Positions 33,845-44,119 of a stretch of 64,000 nt of DNA are shown here, in pieces; position 1 is the first letter of the stretch; every line of letters starts with the position of its first letter. The translations under genes were made by a program, and so were the position numbers. The stretch is from Ailurus styani (taxonomy: Eukaryota; Chordata; Mammalia; Carnivora; Ailuridae), in NCBI GenBank assembly GCA_002007465.1, contig LNAC01000680.1:62001-126000 (forward strand), read 5' to 3'. The notes under the pieces are model-generated. The model saw only the letters and a program-made list of their open reading frames with translations. It searched no databases and had not been told where the DNA came from.

Positions 33845-34200
33845 ATTATTTAGGATATCACTTTGGCTGCTGTGACAGAAAGACACCCCCCCCCGAAGTG
33901 GCATTTATGTGATACTTTTTTTTCCCCGCACTTAAAAGTCCAGGTAGTCAGTCGATGGCTTGTTTGGTGGCTCCACAATCATCTGGGACCCAGGATCCTT
34001 GTTTTGTTGCTCTCCATCATCAACAAGTGGCTTCCATTTTATAATCCAAAATGGTGGCCCTAACTCCAGTCATTGCGTCTGTATCCCAGCCAGTAGGAAG
34101 AGGGGAAAGAGCTGTAAAGCTCATTTCTTTCTTGTAAGGGAACTGCCCAGAAGTTGAACACATCATCTTCATTCACACCCTACTTTTCAGAACTTATTAC
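33845..34200 (-). mobile_element. Old LTR or MER-like relic, antisense
   Basis: Similar in layout to the element at 37886-38717: ttggctgctgtgacagaaag near the start, then cccagccagtaggaagaggg, aactgcccagaagttgaaca and cttttcagaacttattac. Family not assigned. Confidence 0.4.
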
Positions 34201-34213
34201 TATGACCACGCAT

Positions 34214-34402
34214 GGAACACCTGGGTGGCTCAGTTGGTTAAGCATCTGCCTTCAGCTCAGGTCATGATCTCAAGCTCCTGGGGTCAAGCCCCACACCAGT
34301 CTCCTTGCTCAGCTGGGGGTCCCCTTCCCCCTCTGCCCCCCCATCCCTGCTTGTAAGTGCTCTCTCGCTGAAGTAAATAAATAAAATCTTTTTTTAAAAA
34401 AT
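34214..34402 (+). mobile_element. Can-SINE
   Basis: ggaacacctgggtggctcag head, C-rich middle, AAGTAAATAAATAAAATC and poly-A. Target tatgaccacgcat recurs as atatgaccatgct after the tail. Confidence 0.94.
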
Positions 34403-34619
34403 GATATGACCATGCTTAGTTGCGTGGGAGTTTGGAAAATGTAAACTTTATCTCAGCAGACAATGCCACGTTAAATATTTTATTACTATGGTAGAAAGGG
34501 AGAACAGATAGTGAGGGACACTGCCACGGTCAACATTATACTCTATAGGTTATTGAGTATAATGAGTAAAATAGAGTATAACTATTGAGTTTCGTGTGCA
34601 TCGTGATTTCTCTTGTGAA

Positions 34620-35045
34620 ATATTACTTGTAAGCTCAAACCGGTGTTGCCACTTGGGAGAGAAATTTGGAAATACCTATTAAAATAGAAAATGTGACCCA
34701 GAAATTCTGTTACCCATCTCCTTTCTACAGAAACACATAAATAGTCTACAGTGAGCATGTGCAAGATGTTCGTTGAGCGTTGGTTATGAGAGTTAAAAGA
34801 TAGGGAAGAACTAACTGGCAAACCCAAAAGAAATGGCTAACCTGGTATATCCATATTTTCAAGTAGCTAAGGAGGTAAATCTATCGTATGGGAAATGTCA
34901 TTTGGAGAATGTCATAAATAGTATGTTTATACATTTTAAGAAGAATATATTTGTATATACATGTGCTTGTAAATACTCAGAGAACCATTGGGAAGCATTT
35001 ACATATTACAAAGATCTGGAAAGATTGATATTAAAAGATATATAT
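34620..35045 (+). mobile_element. Old L1 3' UTR fragment
   Basis: aatgtgacccagaaattctg, gaaacacataaatagtctac, gaaatggctaacctggtata and tacatgtgcttgtaaatac fit a decayed L1M/L1ME-type 3' region in sense. Confidence 0.55.
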
Positions 35046-35049
35046 GTAT

Positions 35050-35171
35050 GGGGCGCCTGGGTGGCTCCGTCGGTTGAGCGTCTGACTCTTGATCTCAGCT
35101 CGGGTCCTGATCTCAGGGTCATAGTTTCAGGCCCTGTGTTGGACTCCATGTTGGGCATGGAGCCAACTTAA

Positions 35172-35172
<1 letters not shown>
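35050..35172 (+). mobile_element. Can-SINE, short form ending in AAT repeat
   Basis: GGGGCGCCTGGGTGGCTCCG head with the older body (gtcctgatctcagggtcata, ccatgttgggcatggagcc). It lacks the usual CT-rich middle and A-tail and passes straight into an ATA/AAT microsatellite. Confidence 0.9.
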
Positions 35173-35208
<36 letters not shown>

Positions 35209-35210
35209 TA
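35173..35210 (+). repeat. (AAT)n microsatellite on SINE tail
   Basis: About twelve AAT units replace the SINE poly-A, then merge into AT-rich sequence. A typical tail-derived microsatellite. Confidence 0.95.
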
Positions 35211-35382
35211 TACATAGAAAAAATATTTTAAAAGAAAACAATTTGTTCCAATGCAAAGTATATATAATACTATATACTATAATATACTATGTACCCGATA
35301 CATACAGTATATAACTCTAGATGCTATTATATGGTGTCATTATTTATCATATAAAATGCTGTTAAAATATCAGTTATTTGCA
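35211..35382. other. AT-rich sequence
   Basis: Repeated tatactatatact-like strings at 35255-35315. No gene recognised. Confidence 0.4.
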
Positions 35383-35690
35383 GAATGTCCCTCACTTAGA
35401 TCACTCTGATATTTTCTCATGATTAGATTCAGGTTCTCTTTGGCAAGAATACCATAGAAGCGATGATGTGTTCTTCACAGCACATGTTTTCAATTTGTCC
35501 CATTAATGGTGCTATTAACTCCAATACTTAATTAAGGTGGTGTCTGCCAAGCTTCTCCACTATCAAGTTACTCTTCTTTCCTTTATAATTAATAAGTATT
35601 TGTGAGGATGTACTTTGAGACTACCTACATAGACTGTTTCTCATCAAACTTCCAATTTATTAACTTATTTATTCGTACTCTTTCATGCAG
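35383..35690 (-). mobile_element. L1M fragment, antisense (copy A)
   Basis: cagaatgtccctcacttaga, gatattttctcatgattaga, aggtggtgtctgccaagctt and ataattaataagtatttgtg match the same old L1M-type segment found at 44120-44780. Confidence 0.65.
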
Positions 35691-36507
35691 TGTGTTTAGC
35701 CTGTTACTCTCTTATTTATTTTCATGTCCAGACTGTCCCAGATGCGGTCAGTGGGTGTCCTGGTTTCTGTGCCCACTTGACATTGCCTCATCATTCTTTG
35801 AACATTGCCTTCCTTTCCCGCACAACAAGGTGTCCAGGTTCATCTTCTACTTGTCTTGATTTGGTCCTGGAATTAGGCATTTCTCCAAAAATCTGTAGTT
35901 CCACTTAGTGGAAAAGTATTTCTCGAAACCAAGAGCTGAGCACCAAGTGTGCACCCTGTTGCTGCTATTCTGTCTCTGCTCTCAGGCTCCCTCAGTGGAC
36001 AGAGCTGTGGACACAAGTACATACCGACACTTAGACACATAGCCACACCCAGAAGCGTGTCCACACACGCAGACACATACATGCATACACATGCGTAGAC
36101 ACGTATACATACAGGTACATATAAGCATGCCGATGCTTGCATCGCCGTTTTTTTTTCAATGCGCTAAGCTGATTCAATAATTCATCTCAAAGAGGAAATG
36201 TCTGACCAGAACATCTTGAAAATGAATACAAATTGGCTTATTGGCTATCAAAACAGATAGCGGAGCCATAATAATTAAAACGGAGAGGTGTTGGCATATA
36301 TGGATAAATAGATCAATGTAATAAAATACGGAGCTTAGGAACAAACCCGTACTTATGCAAATTTTGTGCTGCTCAGTGAGGGAAAGTGTGGATTACTTGC
36401 TGTGGGAACAACTCGTTCTCTATTGGAAAGGCTAACTCTTATCTCTCTGCAGTCATTAAAACAAATTCCATGTGCAATAAAAGGCACACATTAAAAGAAA
36501 GAAGAAA
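35691..36507. other. Unique sequence with degenerate CA-rich tract
   Basis: An imperfect ACACA/ATACA-rich stretch at 36010-36125 gives Cys/Val-rich translations and is not coding. Otherwise nothing is recognised. Confidence 0.4.
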
Positions 36508-36709
36508 GGGACACCTGGGTGGCTCAGTCCCTAAGCGGCTCCCTTCGGCTCAGGTCATGATCCCAGGGTCCTGGGATGAAGCCCCGCATCGGCTCCCTGC
36601 TCAGCAGGAAGCCTGCTTCTCCCTCTCCCTCTCCCTCTGCTTGTGTTCCCTCTCTTGCTGTGTCTCTCTCTGTCAAGTAAATCAATAAAATCTAAAAAAA
36701 AAAAAAAAA
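36508..36709 (+). mobile_element. Can-SINE
   Basis: gggacacctgggtggctcag head, CT-rich middle, AAGTAAATCAATAAAATC and a 16-base poly-A. Its A-rich end is where the next SINE landed. Confidence 0.94.
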
Positions 36710-36727
36710 GAAAGAAAGCATAAAGAT

Positions 36728-36930
36728 GGGCGCCTGGGTGGCTCAGTGGGTTAAAGCCGCTGCCTTCGGCTCAGGTCATGATCCCAGGGTCCTGGGATCG
36801 AGGCCCACATCGNNNNNNNNNNNNNNNNNNNNNNNNNNNNNNNNNNNNNNNNNNNNNNNNNNNNNNNNNNNNNNNNNNNNNNNNNNNNNNNNNNNNNNNN
36901 NNNNNNNNNNNNNNNNAAAAAAAAAAAAAA
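36728..36930 (+). mobile_element. Can-SINE, young subtype, containing an assembly gap
   Basis: GGGCGCCTGGGTGGCTCAG with GTGGGTTAAAGCC up to 36812, then N, then poly-A. Long target copies ending gaaagaaagcataaagatg flank it (to 36727 and to 36950), so the N run hides only the SINE's own middle. Confidence 0.92.
36813..36916. other. Assembly gap of 104 N
   Basis: Falls in the CT-rich middle of the SINE. The equivalent part of the SINE at 4825-5020 (4911-5010) is 100 bases, so the gap size is realistic. Confidence 0.99.
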
Positions 36931-36950
36931 AGAAAGAAAGCATAAAGATG

Positions 36951-37179
36951 CTAGAAAAAAGCATAGGACTATTTCTACAGAATCAGGGCAGGGCAGAATC
37001 TTTGAGCAATAGTAACAGCAATACTGATTAAAACCAAACAAGCAAAATAAGCAAACAAAAAGACAAAATCTGTAATGAAGACATTGGTGAATTTGACCGC
37101 AAAAGATTTAAAACTGTCCAACAAAAGATATCAGAAAACAATTTAATAGACAAGGGACTGTTTAGAAGAAACATCTGCA
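36951..37179. other. Unique A-rich sequence
   Basis: Nothing recognised. The last bases (aaacatctgca) are the target copy of the next SINE. Confidence 0.4.
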
Positions 37180-37378
37180 GGGCGCCTGGGTGGCTCAGAG
37201 TCGTTAAGCCTCTACCTTCCACTCAGGTCGTGATCCCAGGATCCTGGGATCAAGCCCTGCGTTGGGCTCTCTGCTCAGCGGGAAGCCTGCTTCTCCCTCT
37301 CCCACTCCCCCTGGTTGTGTTCCCTCTCTCCCTGTGTCTCTCTCTGGAAAATAAATAAATAAAATCTTTAAAAAAAAA
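37180..37378 (+). mobile_element. Can-SINE
   Basis: gggcgcctgggtggctcag head, gggatcaagccctgcgttgg, CT-rich middle, AAATAAATAAATAAAATC and poly-A. An aaacatctgca-type target is present on both sides. Confidence 0.93.
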
Positions 37379-37885
37379 GACAAAAAAAATCTGCCAAATA
37401 TACTCTGGGAACGTACACATAGAACTAATCCTAGTGTCCCGCAAATGGAAGGGGGATTGGTTTTAGAGGAAGGATGGAAGATCAAGGGAAACGTCACTTT
37501 ATTTGTATTCTTTGACTTTTTAAAAATGATGATAATGTACTAATATAGTACTGGGGTAATTAAAAATAAATTGTGAAATCGATCATTTTAAAAGAGAAAT
37601 GATTTTAGGTTAGAAGAAATAGTTTATGCAAATCGTAGAGCGCAGACCTGGCATGTAATGAAATGCCAGCTATCGTGATTCTGTTTTTAGGTATGTGATT
37701 TTTGATAAAATCCGTTCCCCAGGAGGCAAGATTCCAGGTTCCTGGCTTTGTCATCAACTTGCATGATCCTTGCTGTATCTGATTCCCAGCTGCTCCTCTG
37801 GAAGATGAAGGGGTCAGACTAATGTCTCTCCCAACATTAAAATTCTGTGATCAGACCATTTTACAAAAATCCTCGCAAATGGGTT
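37379..37885. other. Mostly unique; weak MIR trace
   Basis: A MIR-like remnant at about 37630-37680 (agacctggcatgtaatgaaa). No gene recognised. Confidence 0.4.
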
Positions 37886-38717
37886 TTGCATTAGTTTTCT
37901 ACTGCTGTGTAACAAATTGTCACAAACTAATAGGACACATTTACTGACTCACAGTTTGTGTGGGTCTAGAGTAGAGGCTCGGCTGACCTGGGTCCTCTGC
38001 ACAAAGTCTCAGCAAGCTACAGTCAAGGTGGGGCCAGGTCGAATTTTCACTTGGAGGCTTAACAACCGGGAAAGGACCCCCATCCACTCCCAGTCAGGCT
38101 GTTGGCACAGTTTATTTCCCTGTGGCTGTGTGATGGAGGACCCAGCTCCTAAAAGGCCATTGCCTGGAGTCGGTCCTCAAACCCAGAGGCAGCCTGAAGT
38201 TTCTTAGGCAGTTCACACTCACCATCGGTAACTCACACTCACCATAGGTAATTCACACTTACTGCAGGCAGTTCACATTCACCAAGGAAGTTCACACTCA
38301 CCATTAGGAACTCACACTCACCATCAGGAGCTCACACTCACCACAGGCAGTTCACACTCACCATGGGCAGTTCACACTCACCATTGGGAGCTCACATGCA
38401 ACATAGGCAGTTCACATGTAGATGTTTGCTTCTTCAAGGCCATAATCTCTTACTCCAGTGCATGCTAGCCAGAGAGTGTCTCTCTCTCTCTCTCCCACAC
38501 AAACACACACACCAAAATCACAGGAATGATGTTGATCATTGTTGCCACGTAATGTAATTTTTCAGGGAGTGACATCACTTTCTCAGCCACATTCCATTGG
38601 CTAGAAACAAGTCACAAGTCACCCCTGCCCACCCATCCACTGGGGAGGCATTTTTTCCACCCAGCAACACCAGGGACTGGGGATCATGGAGATCATCTTA
38701 AAATTCTGCCTGTCACA
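37886..38717 (-). mobile_element. Old MER/LTR-like element with internal minisatellite
   Basis: Starts gcattagttttctactgctg and tgtaacaaattgtcacaaac, continues ggtcctctgcacaaagtctc and caatgtaatttttcaggg-type sequence, and ends ccattggctagaaacaagtc and attctgcctgtcacaac. This is the layout of an abundant old repeat usually seen antisense. Family not assigned. Positions 38208-38412 are an expanded minisatellite. Confidence 0.6.
38208..38412 (+). repeat. Degenerate ~20-bp minisatellite, ~10 units
   Basis: About ten imperfect copies of a unit like ggcagttcacactcaccat, varying at the first six bases and in spacer length (18-21 bp). Unit variation shows it is old or subject to exchange. Confidence 0.93.
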
Positions 38718-40096
38718 ACATCTCTATGTTGCAATTATTAAAAAACAATCTTCTGTCTTTCCACTGATAACATTATTTAGACATTGCAATGGGGGGAGGG
38801 GAACAAAAGGGATTTATCAGGAAGTTAGAATTTCATTTTCAAAATGGAGTTTTGAAGCAAAAATGACAAAGCCTAACTGCAGGAGTTTTTATTTATGATT
38901 CAGAGCCTACTATATACACCAATTTTAAATCGTCCCTTCAAGCCATAGAATACTGACAAATACATATTTAAAGAGTGTGTGAAATTGAATCACCTCTAGA
39001 CAATTATTTTGAAAAATTAATTCCTGCTTGATTATTTAAAAAAAAAAAAGCAAGTCCATCATTTGGATTCCATTTCTCTCCATAATTTTTTTGTAAAATT
39101 TTATTAAAAATTGAGGCTCTGGGTGTCTCTGGCATGCTTGGAGGGCAAAGCTAAGATTGAAGGATCAAATTTAAAAAAGACTCCCCTTTGAAATGTGCAC
39201 TTAGGCTTCAATCATTTGCATGAAGTCAAGTGAAGCAAGGAGGATAAGAATTAACCTGATATCCTTCCAAAAACCACGGAAATGTGGACCAAGAAGCGGA
39301 CTCAGATAATAATGATGGGATGAGAGAAAGAAGAAGAGAGGAGAAGTGGTCTTTCCATGGACACCGCGGGTGAGGATTGAGTGGGACTTCCACTGTGATC
39401 ATTAGGGTCTCTCCATCGGGGGGGCTGGGTCTGCAGTGCTGGAATGTAAGTTTGCACCCCATCTGGACAGATGGGGGGTCTTCCCATCCCAAGATGACTG
39501 CGGCCCAGTTAAGAGAGCGAAAAACAAATCTGCAAGGGCTTTCATAAGCTGGTCTAGTGAAAGGTTTGTGGGGGACGGGGAAGTTTGGCTGTTCTTTTTT
39601 GCCCCTCAGCAAATGGATGATTTGCCACAACAGTTCAAACAAATGTTTCTGTTAGAGAGCCACTTCCCAGGCAAATAAACATCAACGCATGCAAACAGGA
39701 AGGGTGTAAAGACAGGGCGAAATGAGCTACTTTCCAGCTAATGTTGCCAGTGAAGTTGAGACGTCTCCAGGTGTGGAAGTTTTCTAAAGCAACTGACTTC
39801 AGGGTGGATTTTGTTGGTCCCTCACAGTGTTTCCGAAAAAGAGTTTTGCTTTTAAGTTAAGTGCCATCATTAATAATAAGAACATTTCATTTAACATCTG
39901 GATTCCTGGCTTCTCCTGAAAAACAAAACAAAACAAAACAAAACAACTGGAACATATGTTGACATTAGGCTCACATTCCTGCCTAAATGGCATCGGCTGA
40001 TGGAACTGGGTAGTGGTTGTTCTCTCTAGTTCACCAAGACTCCACTGCTCCCTGCTGTCTCACACCTAGCCTTCTTCATTCATTTCTTTCTCTCTT
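38718..40096. other. Unique sequence
   Basis: No gene or repeat family recognised over 1.3 kb, apart from an (AAAAC)n run at 39917-39945 and a poly-A at about 39039-39050. A 138-codon minus-strand frame at 39226-39642 has no recognisable domain. Confidence 0.4.
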
Positions 40097-40290
40097 TTTT
40101 AAAGATTCTATTTATTTATTTGACAGAGAGAAACACAGCGAGAGAGGGACACACAAGCAGGGGGAGAGGGAGAGGGAGAAGCAGGCTTCCCGCAGAGCAG
40201 AGAGCCTGATGCGGGGCTCCATCCCAGGACCCCGGGATCATGACCTGAGCTGAAGGCAGACACTTAACGACTGAGCCACCCAGGTGCCCC
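40097..40290 (-). mobile_element. Can-SINE, antisense
   Basis: tttaaagattctatttattt start, GA-rich middle, gatcatgacctgagctgaag, and gagccacccaggtgcccc end. Target ttcttcattcatttct is duplicated (from 40072 and from 40291). Confidence 0.95.
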
Positions 40291-40390
40291 TTCTTCATTC
40301 ATTTCTCTTTACCCCCTGATCTCGATGGAAATTTGAGTTTGCAGCTCTTTGTTGGATGCATAGCTAAGCTTTTCAACGTGGAGAGCATCA

Positions 40391-40482
40391 ACTCCAACCC
40401 TCCGATTTTATGAATGGGGGACATGAGGCAATCACACAGTTAGGTAGAGGTTGAACTGAATTAGATCCCCAGTCTCCTGACC
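40391..40482 (+). mobile_element. MIR fragment
   Basis: ttttatgaatgggggacatg, aggcaatcacacagttaggt and agtctcctgacctcttc resemble the MIR 3' half. Confidence 0.5.
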
Positions 40483-40486
40483 TCTT

Positions 40487-41095
40487 CTTCCCCCAACTTT
40501 ACTGAGGTGTAATTGATGTGTTACATTGTATAAGCTTAAGGTGAGCAATGTGTTGACTTGGTACTCACGTATCACAATACGATTACTACCCTAGCCTCAC
40601 TGATGCCTGCATCACATCTCATAACTACCATTTCTTTGTAGTGAGACCATGTAAGACCTGCTCTCTTAGCAACTTTTAAGTATAGAGTACAGTATTGTTA
40701 ACTATAATCACAGCGCTGTGCATTAGATCCTCAGAACTTACACATTTTTAACTGGAAGCTTGTACTCTTCGACTTCTAAGCCGTTTCTCCTTCTGCTGTG
40801 ACCCTGCCTCTATTTGTCCATGTTCATTACCAGGAGTTGAAAATCTTTACATTTCTCTTCCAGCTATGTGACTGAAATGTATTTTTTAAAAGATTTTATT
40901 TATTTATTTGAGTGAGAGAGAGCATGAGAGGGGAGAGGGTCAGAGGGAGAAGCAGACTCCCTGCTGAGCAGGGAGCCTGACGTGGGACTCGATTTTGGAA
41001 CTCCAAGATCATGACCTGAGCCAAAGGCTGTCGCTTAACCAACTGAGCCACCCAGGAGCCCTGTGACTAAAATGTATTAACGAATTTTCTTCTTT
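40487..41095 (-). mobile_element. L1M 3' UTR fragment, SINE-split
   Basis: Antisense L1M: actttactgaggtgtaattg, cattgtataagcttaaggtg, ctctcttagcaacttttaag, cagtattgttaactataatc and taactggaagcttgtact. The recognised part ends at about 40850. The SINE at 40884-41061 follows, and the sequence after it may not be L1. Confidence 0.75.
40884..41061 (-). mobile_element. Can-SINE, antisense
   Basis: tttaaaagattttatttatt start, GA-rich middle, gatcatgacctgagccaaag and gagccacccaggagccc. Targets tgtgactgaaatgtatt and tgtgactaaaatgtatt flank it. Confidence 0.95.
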
Positions 41096-41481
41096 TTTTG
41101 AGAAACCTTAATTGCTTGGCATCTGTCTTAGCAGAAAGTCGGCTCTGAGGCTTTTCAGTTACCTCTAATTGGAATTCATGATTTAGGGCAGTATGGCCCA
41201 CATAGAGAAGGGCAGGTCATCCACTGGGACCTAGCACATGAACTTCTAAGTATCATTTTGATCTAAAATAATAAGAAAGAAATTCTGTATTGCTAACACT
41301 TCCTATTCCAGTTGGCAATAGTTATTCCTCTGACTGTGAGATAGTCTTGGGTTTCTTAGGATGTTGGAGACATCCAGAGGGAAGAGGTGGCATTTTCCAG
41401 TGCTGAGGGGTTGACAGCAGCCTGTTTTCACCCATTCATTTACTTCTGTGATGTGTGAAGGTAAGTAACAGAAGCGGGGGA
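41096..41481. other. Unique sequence
   Basis: No gene or repeat recognised. Confidence 0.4.
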
Positions 41482-41494
41482 AAGTAACAAAAGC

Positions 41495-41681
41495 GGGGCA
41501 CCTGGGTGGCTCAGTCGGTTAAGTGTCTGCCTTCAGTTCAGGTCATGATTCCGGGGTCCTGGGATTGAGCTCTGCATCGGGCTCCTTGTTCAGTGGGAAG
41601 CCTGCTTCTCCCTCTTCCTGTGTACTTTCTCTTGCTATCCCTCTCTGTGCCAAATAAATACATAAAATCTTAAAAAAAAAA
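41495..41681 (+). mobile_element. Can-SINE
   Basis: ggggcacctgggtggctcag head, gggattgagctctgcatcgg, CT-rich middle, AAATAAATACATAAAATC and poly-A. Targets aagtaacaaaagc and aagcaacaaaagc flank it, with a third similar copy just upstream. Confidence 0.94.
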
Positions 41682-42839
41682 AGCAACAAAAGCTACTTAG
41701 AAATTATTTGGGTGTACTATCCATTCTTGGACAACTTTTCAATTTCCCCCCATATTTTTTGCAATATCCTTCATGTTGGCCATGGAAGTCATTAGAGCAG
41801 GACTTGAGATGGGTTTTTAGGTTTGGGAGGAGCTAGGAACTTTTCTCTTTCTCACTTCCCCAAAGCGAATCATCTCATGTTGGAGGGTCTAGACTTTGAG
41901 ATCTATGCCAGGCCCCCTTTCCCGGAGTTGGTGGGGACCACGGTCTCTAACTGGGAAAGCCTCAGTGCTGGAGAACCGTCTTGTTGCAGGCTAGCAGCTG
42001 GCTAGAGACCTCTTAAAATGTGAGCTCCAGTGAGAACTTGCCTGACTCTGTGGGAGAAGGGAAGCCTCATCCAATGGCCTTCCAAGGGGCTGCCTGTGTA
42101 AAAGAGATGGCTGAAGGACACCAATTTGCCATCAACTGCCCCTATCAATTTGTGGAACCCAGGACAATTGCACAAAGGAGCCCACTTGCTATATGTCTAA
42201 ATATAAAAAATTTTAATCAAATGTGTTCTAGCCCCCTGCTTTTGCAAATATGTCTTCATGCTGACCTAGAGTGCCTGGTTCAGGGACTCAGCTTTAGAAT
42301 TCTTGGACTTCTCCATGTTCTGGTTGGAATATCACCCAACCCCTAGCCCACCTTCCTCTTCTTTCTACCTCCAGCTCCATCCTACCATGAGGGGCTCTGT
42401 GCACACATGTTTGCACTTGCCAGCCAATGTGTCCAAGCTCTGTCCCACCCTCTTGGCCCCCCTGGGACTGCAGGGTGTGTGCCTTGGTGAGGCAGTCGGC
42501 TCTGGGGAGGACACCTGTGGGATAGAAACTCAGACAGCGCTAGGGTGCATGGTCTGGGAGACAGAGTATGGACTTAGGGTGCACACATCCCCTTAGGCTC
42601 GCTGACTGCTCCCCCATGGAGAGGGCACAGCCAAAGGAGGACCACATGGGGGCTTTGTGGCCACTCTAGTTTAGTTGAATCAACTCTTCCTAAATGGCAA
42701 TGGACAAGTGGCCAAATAGATTCCTTAGGGAAGCAGATAAGAGGAATAAGTCAAGCACAGGAAGAGGGCAGAGTTCACATTCCTCCCCCTCAAAGAACTT
42801 GGTCAACCACATACTTAATCCAGGCCTTTAAGGTAAAGG
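41682..42839. other. Unique sequence
   Basis: 1.1 kb without recognised repeats. Plus-strand frames of 60 to 108 codons at 41823-42596 show no domain or splice context. Confidence 0.4.
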
Positions 42840-43510
42840 TGGCAGTTAAAAAAGGAAAGAAAAAAGGATTGTTTTTAAAAGAAAATTCGCCAATGGAGAA
42901 AACATTTTGAAAACAGATGTTTGGAAATATTCTCGTAAGGGATTCTTGCTGACATATTTACATTATTCAAAGTGATGTATGTCTCTTATAGAAATGCTCA
43001 AAACTGCACATACTTCAAAGACCTGGAAACAAGATTTTCTAATATAATTAAAATCACCACAAACTAGCATTTCAGTGGAACTTAAATTCATGTGTTAAAA
43101 GTGTAAAAATTCAATATTTTTTGATTACTTTTCAAGAGCAATAACTTCACCTTGGGAAAGATAGAGGTAACCAGACAAATTTTGATAAAAACCTTTGCAA
43201 AACCGGTGTGTGAAATTGAAAGATGAAAAGAATCTTTTTAGAAATAACTACAGCGTGTTGGAAGACATCCTTAGGTTACTTTCTCATTTAGGACAGGCTT
43301 TCAAGTGTTGATATACACTGTACCCTATAATTATAAATCAAGAATTTAAAAATAATGACAGCTATTTAATCACATTGTTTTCCATTTCAAGTAGTAATAA
43401 TTTGTCATTGAAGAATTTTTTCAAAATAGTTATTGTCATCACTTCTTTACATTTTTTATATACTTTACCATTCACAGAATATGCCAATATAGTAGTATAT
43501 GAATATAATG
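42840..43510. other. AT-rich unique block, candidate conserved non-coding DNA
   Basis: 670 bases of AT-rich, repeat-free, medium-complexity sequence with TAAT-rich strings such as caagtagtaataatttgtca and gacagctatttaatcacatt. No coding signal. Possible enhancer by inference only. Confidence 0.3.
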
Positions 43511-43988
43511 TCTAAGTGAAAAAATAAATAAGGGGGGAGCAGTTTCAAAATATTTCGCCCGATCAGAAGTTTGGAGACCACGGATTGAGGGTAGAATATG
43601 ATCCAGGATAAGACCAAATGGGGCCTCTTTGCCATCGACACTTTGGTAGGTTAGTCTGAGAGTGGCTGCTTTCTTCTTTTCCCTCTTGGACCTTTTCAAA
43701 TAAATGATGCCATCTGCTTCTGGGGGAGGAGGAGGCGGGGTGGTTAGTCCAGTGTATTCGGCACTCAGGAGCCTCTGGTTTCTATTTCATAATCGGAGTG
43801 ATGCAGGCAGCCAGAAGGCACATTTTGCTTTTGTTTAAACGCTTCCTTTTTGAGGACTGATGTGAGGAATCCTGTTCACTCAGTCACAAACAGAGAAGTC
43901 AGTGCTGAGTGCAGGAGACAGCAAAAGCCACCAAGCCGTGGTGGGCACGTTGGTGCTGTGTGAGCAAGTGTTTGATAGCAGGTGTAAA
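43511..43988. other. Unique sequence
   Basis: No gene or repeat recognised. Confidence 0.4.
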
Positions 43989-43989
43989 G

Positions 43990-44112
43990 GAGCTAGCAGT
44001 AAGAATCGCTCGCATTTATAGAACGCTTGCCTGGCATTGCATTGGGGACTTTATGTGCGGTCACTCCACATACCATCTCTCTATGGAAAGAACTATTATG
44101 CACTCTAAAATT
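43990..44112 (+). mobile_element. MIR 5' fragment
   Basis: gctagcagtaagaatcgctc, gcatttatagaacgcttgcc, tggcattgcattggggactt: the start of MIR in sense. Confidence 0.65.
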
Positions 44113-44119
44113 AAATTTT

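Noticed and set aside
35873..36142. Cys/Val/Tyr-rich minus-strand open frame
   Set aside because: It is the translation of a degenerate CA-rich tract.
38208..38412. Regularly repeated ~20-bp units resembling a CRISPR array
   Set aside because: The units are adjacent and degenerate with no unique spacers, in a mammalian genome inside an old transposon. This is a minisatellite.
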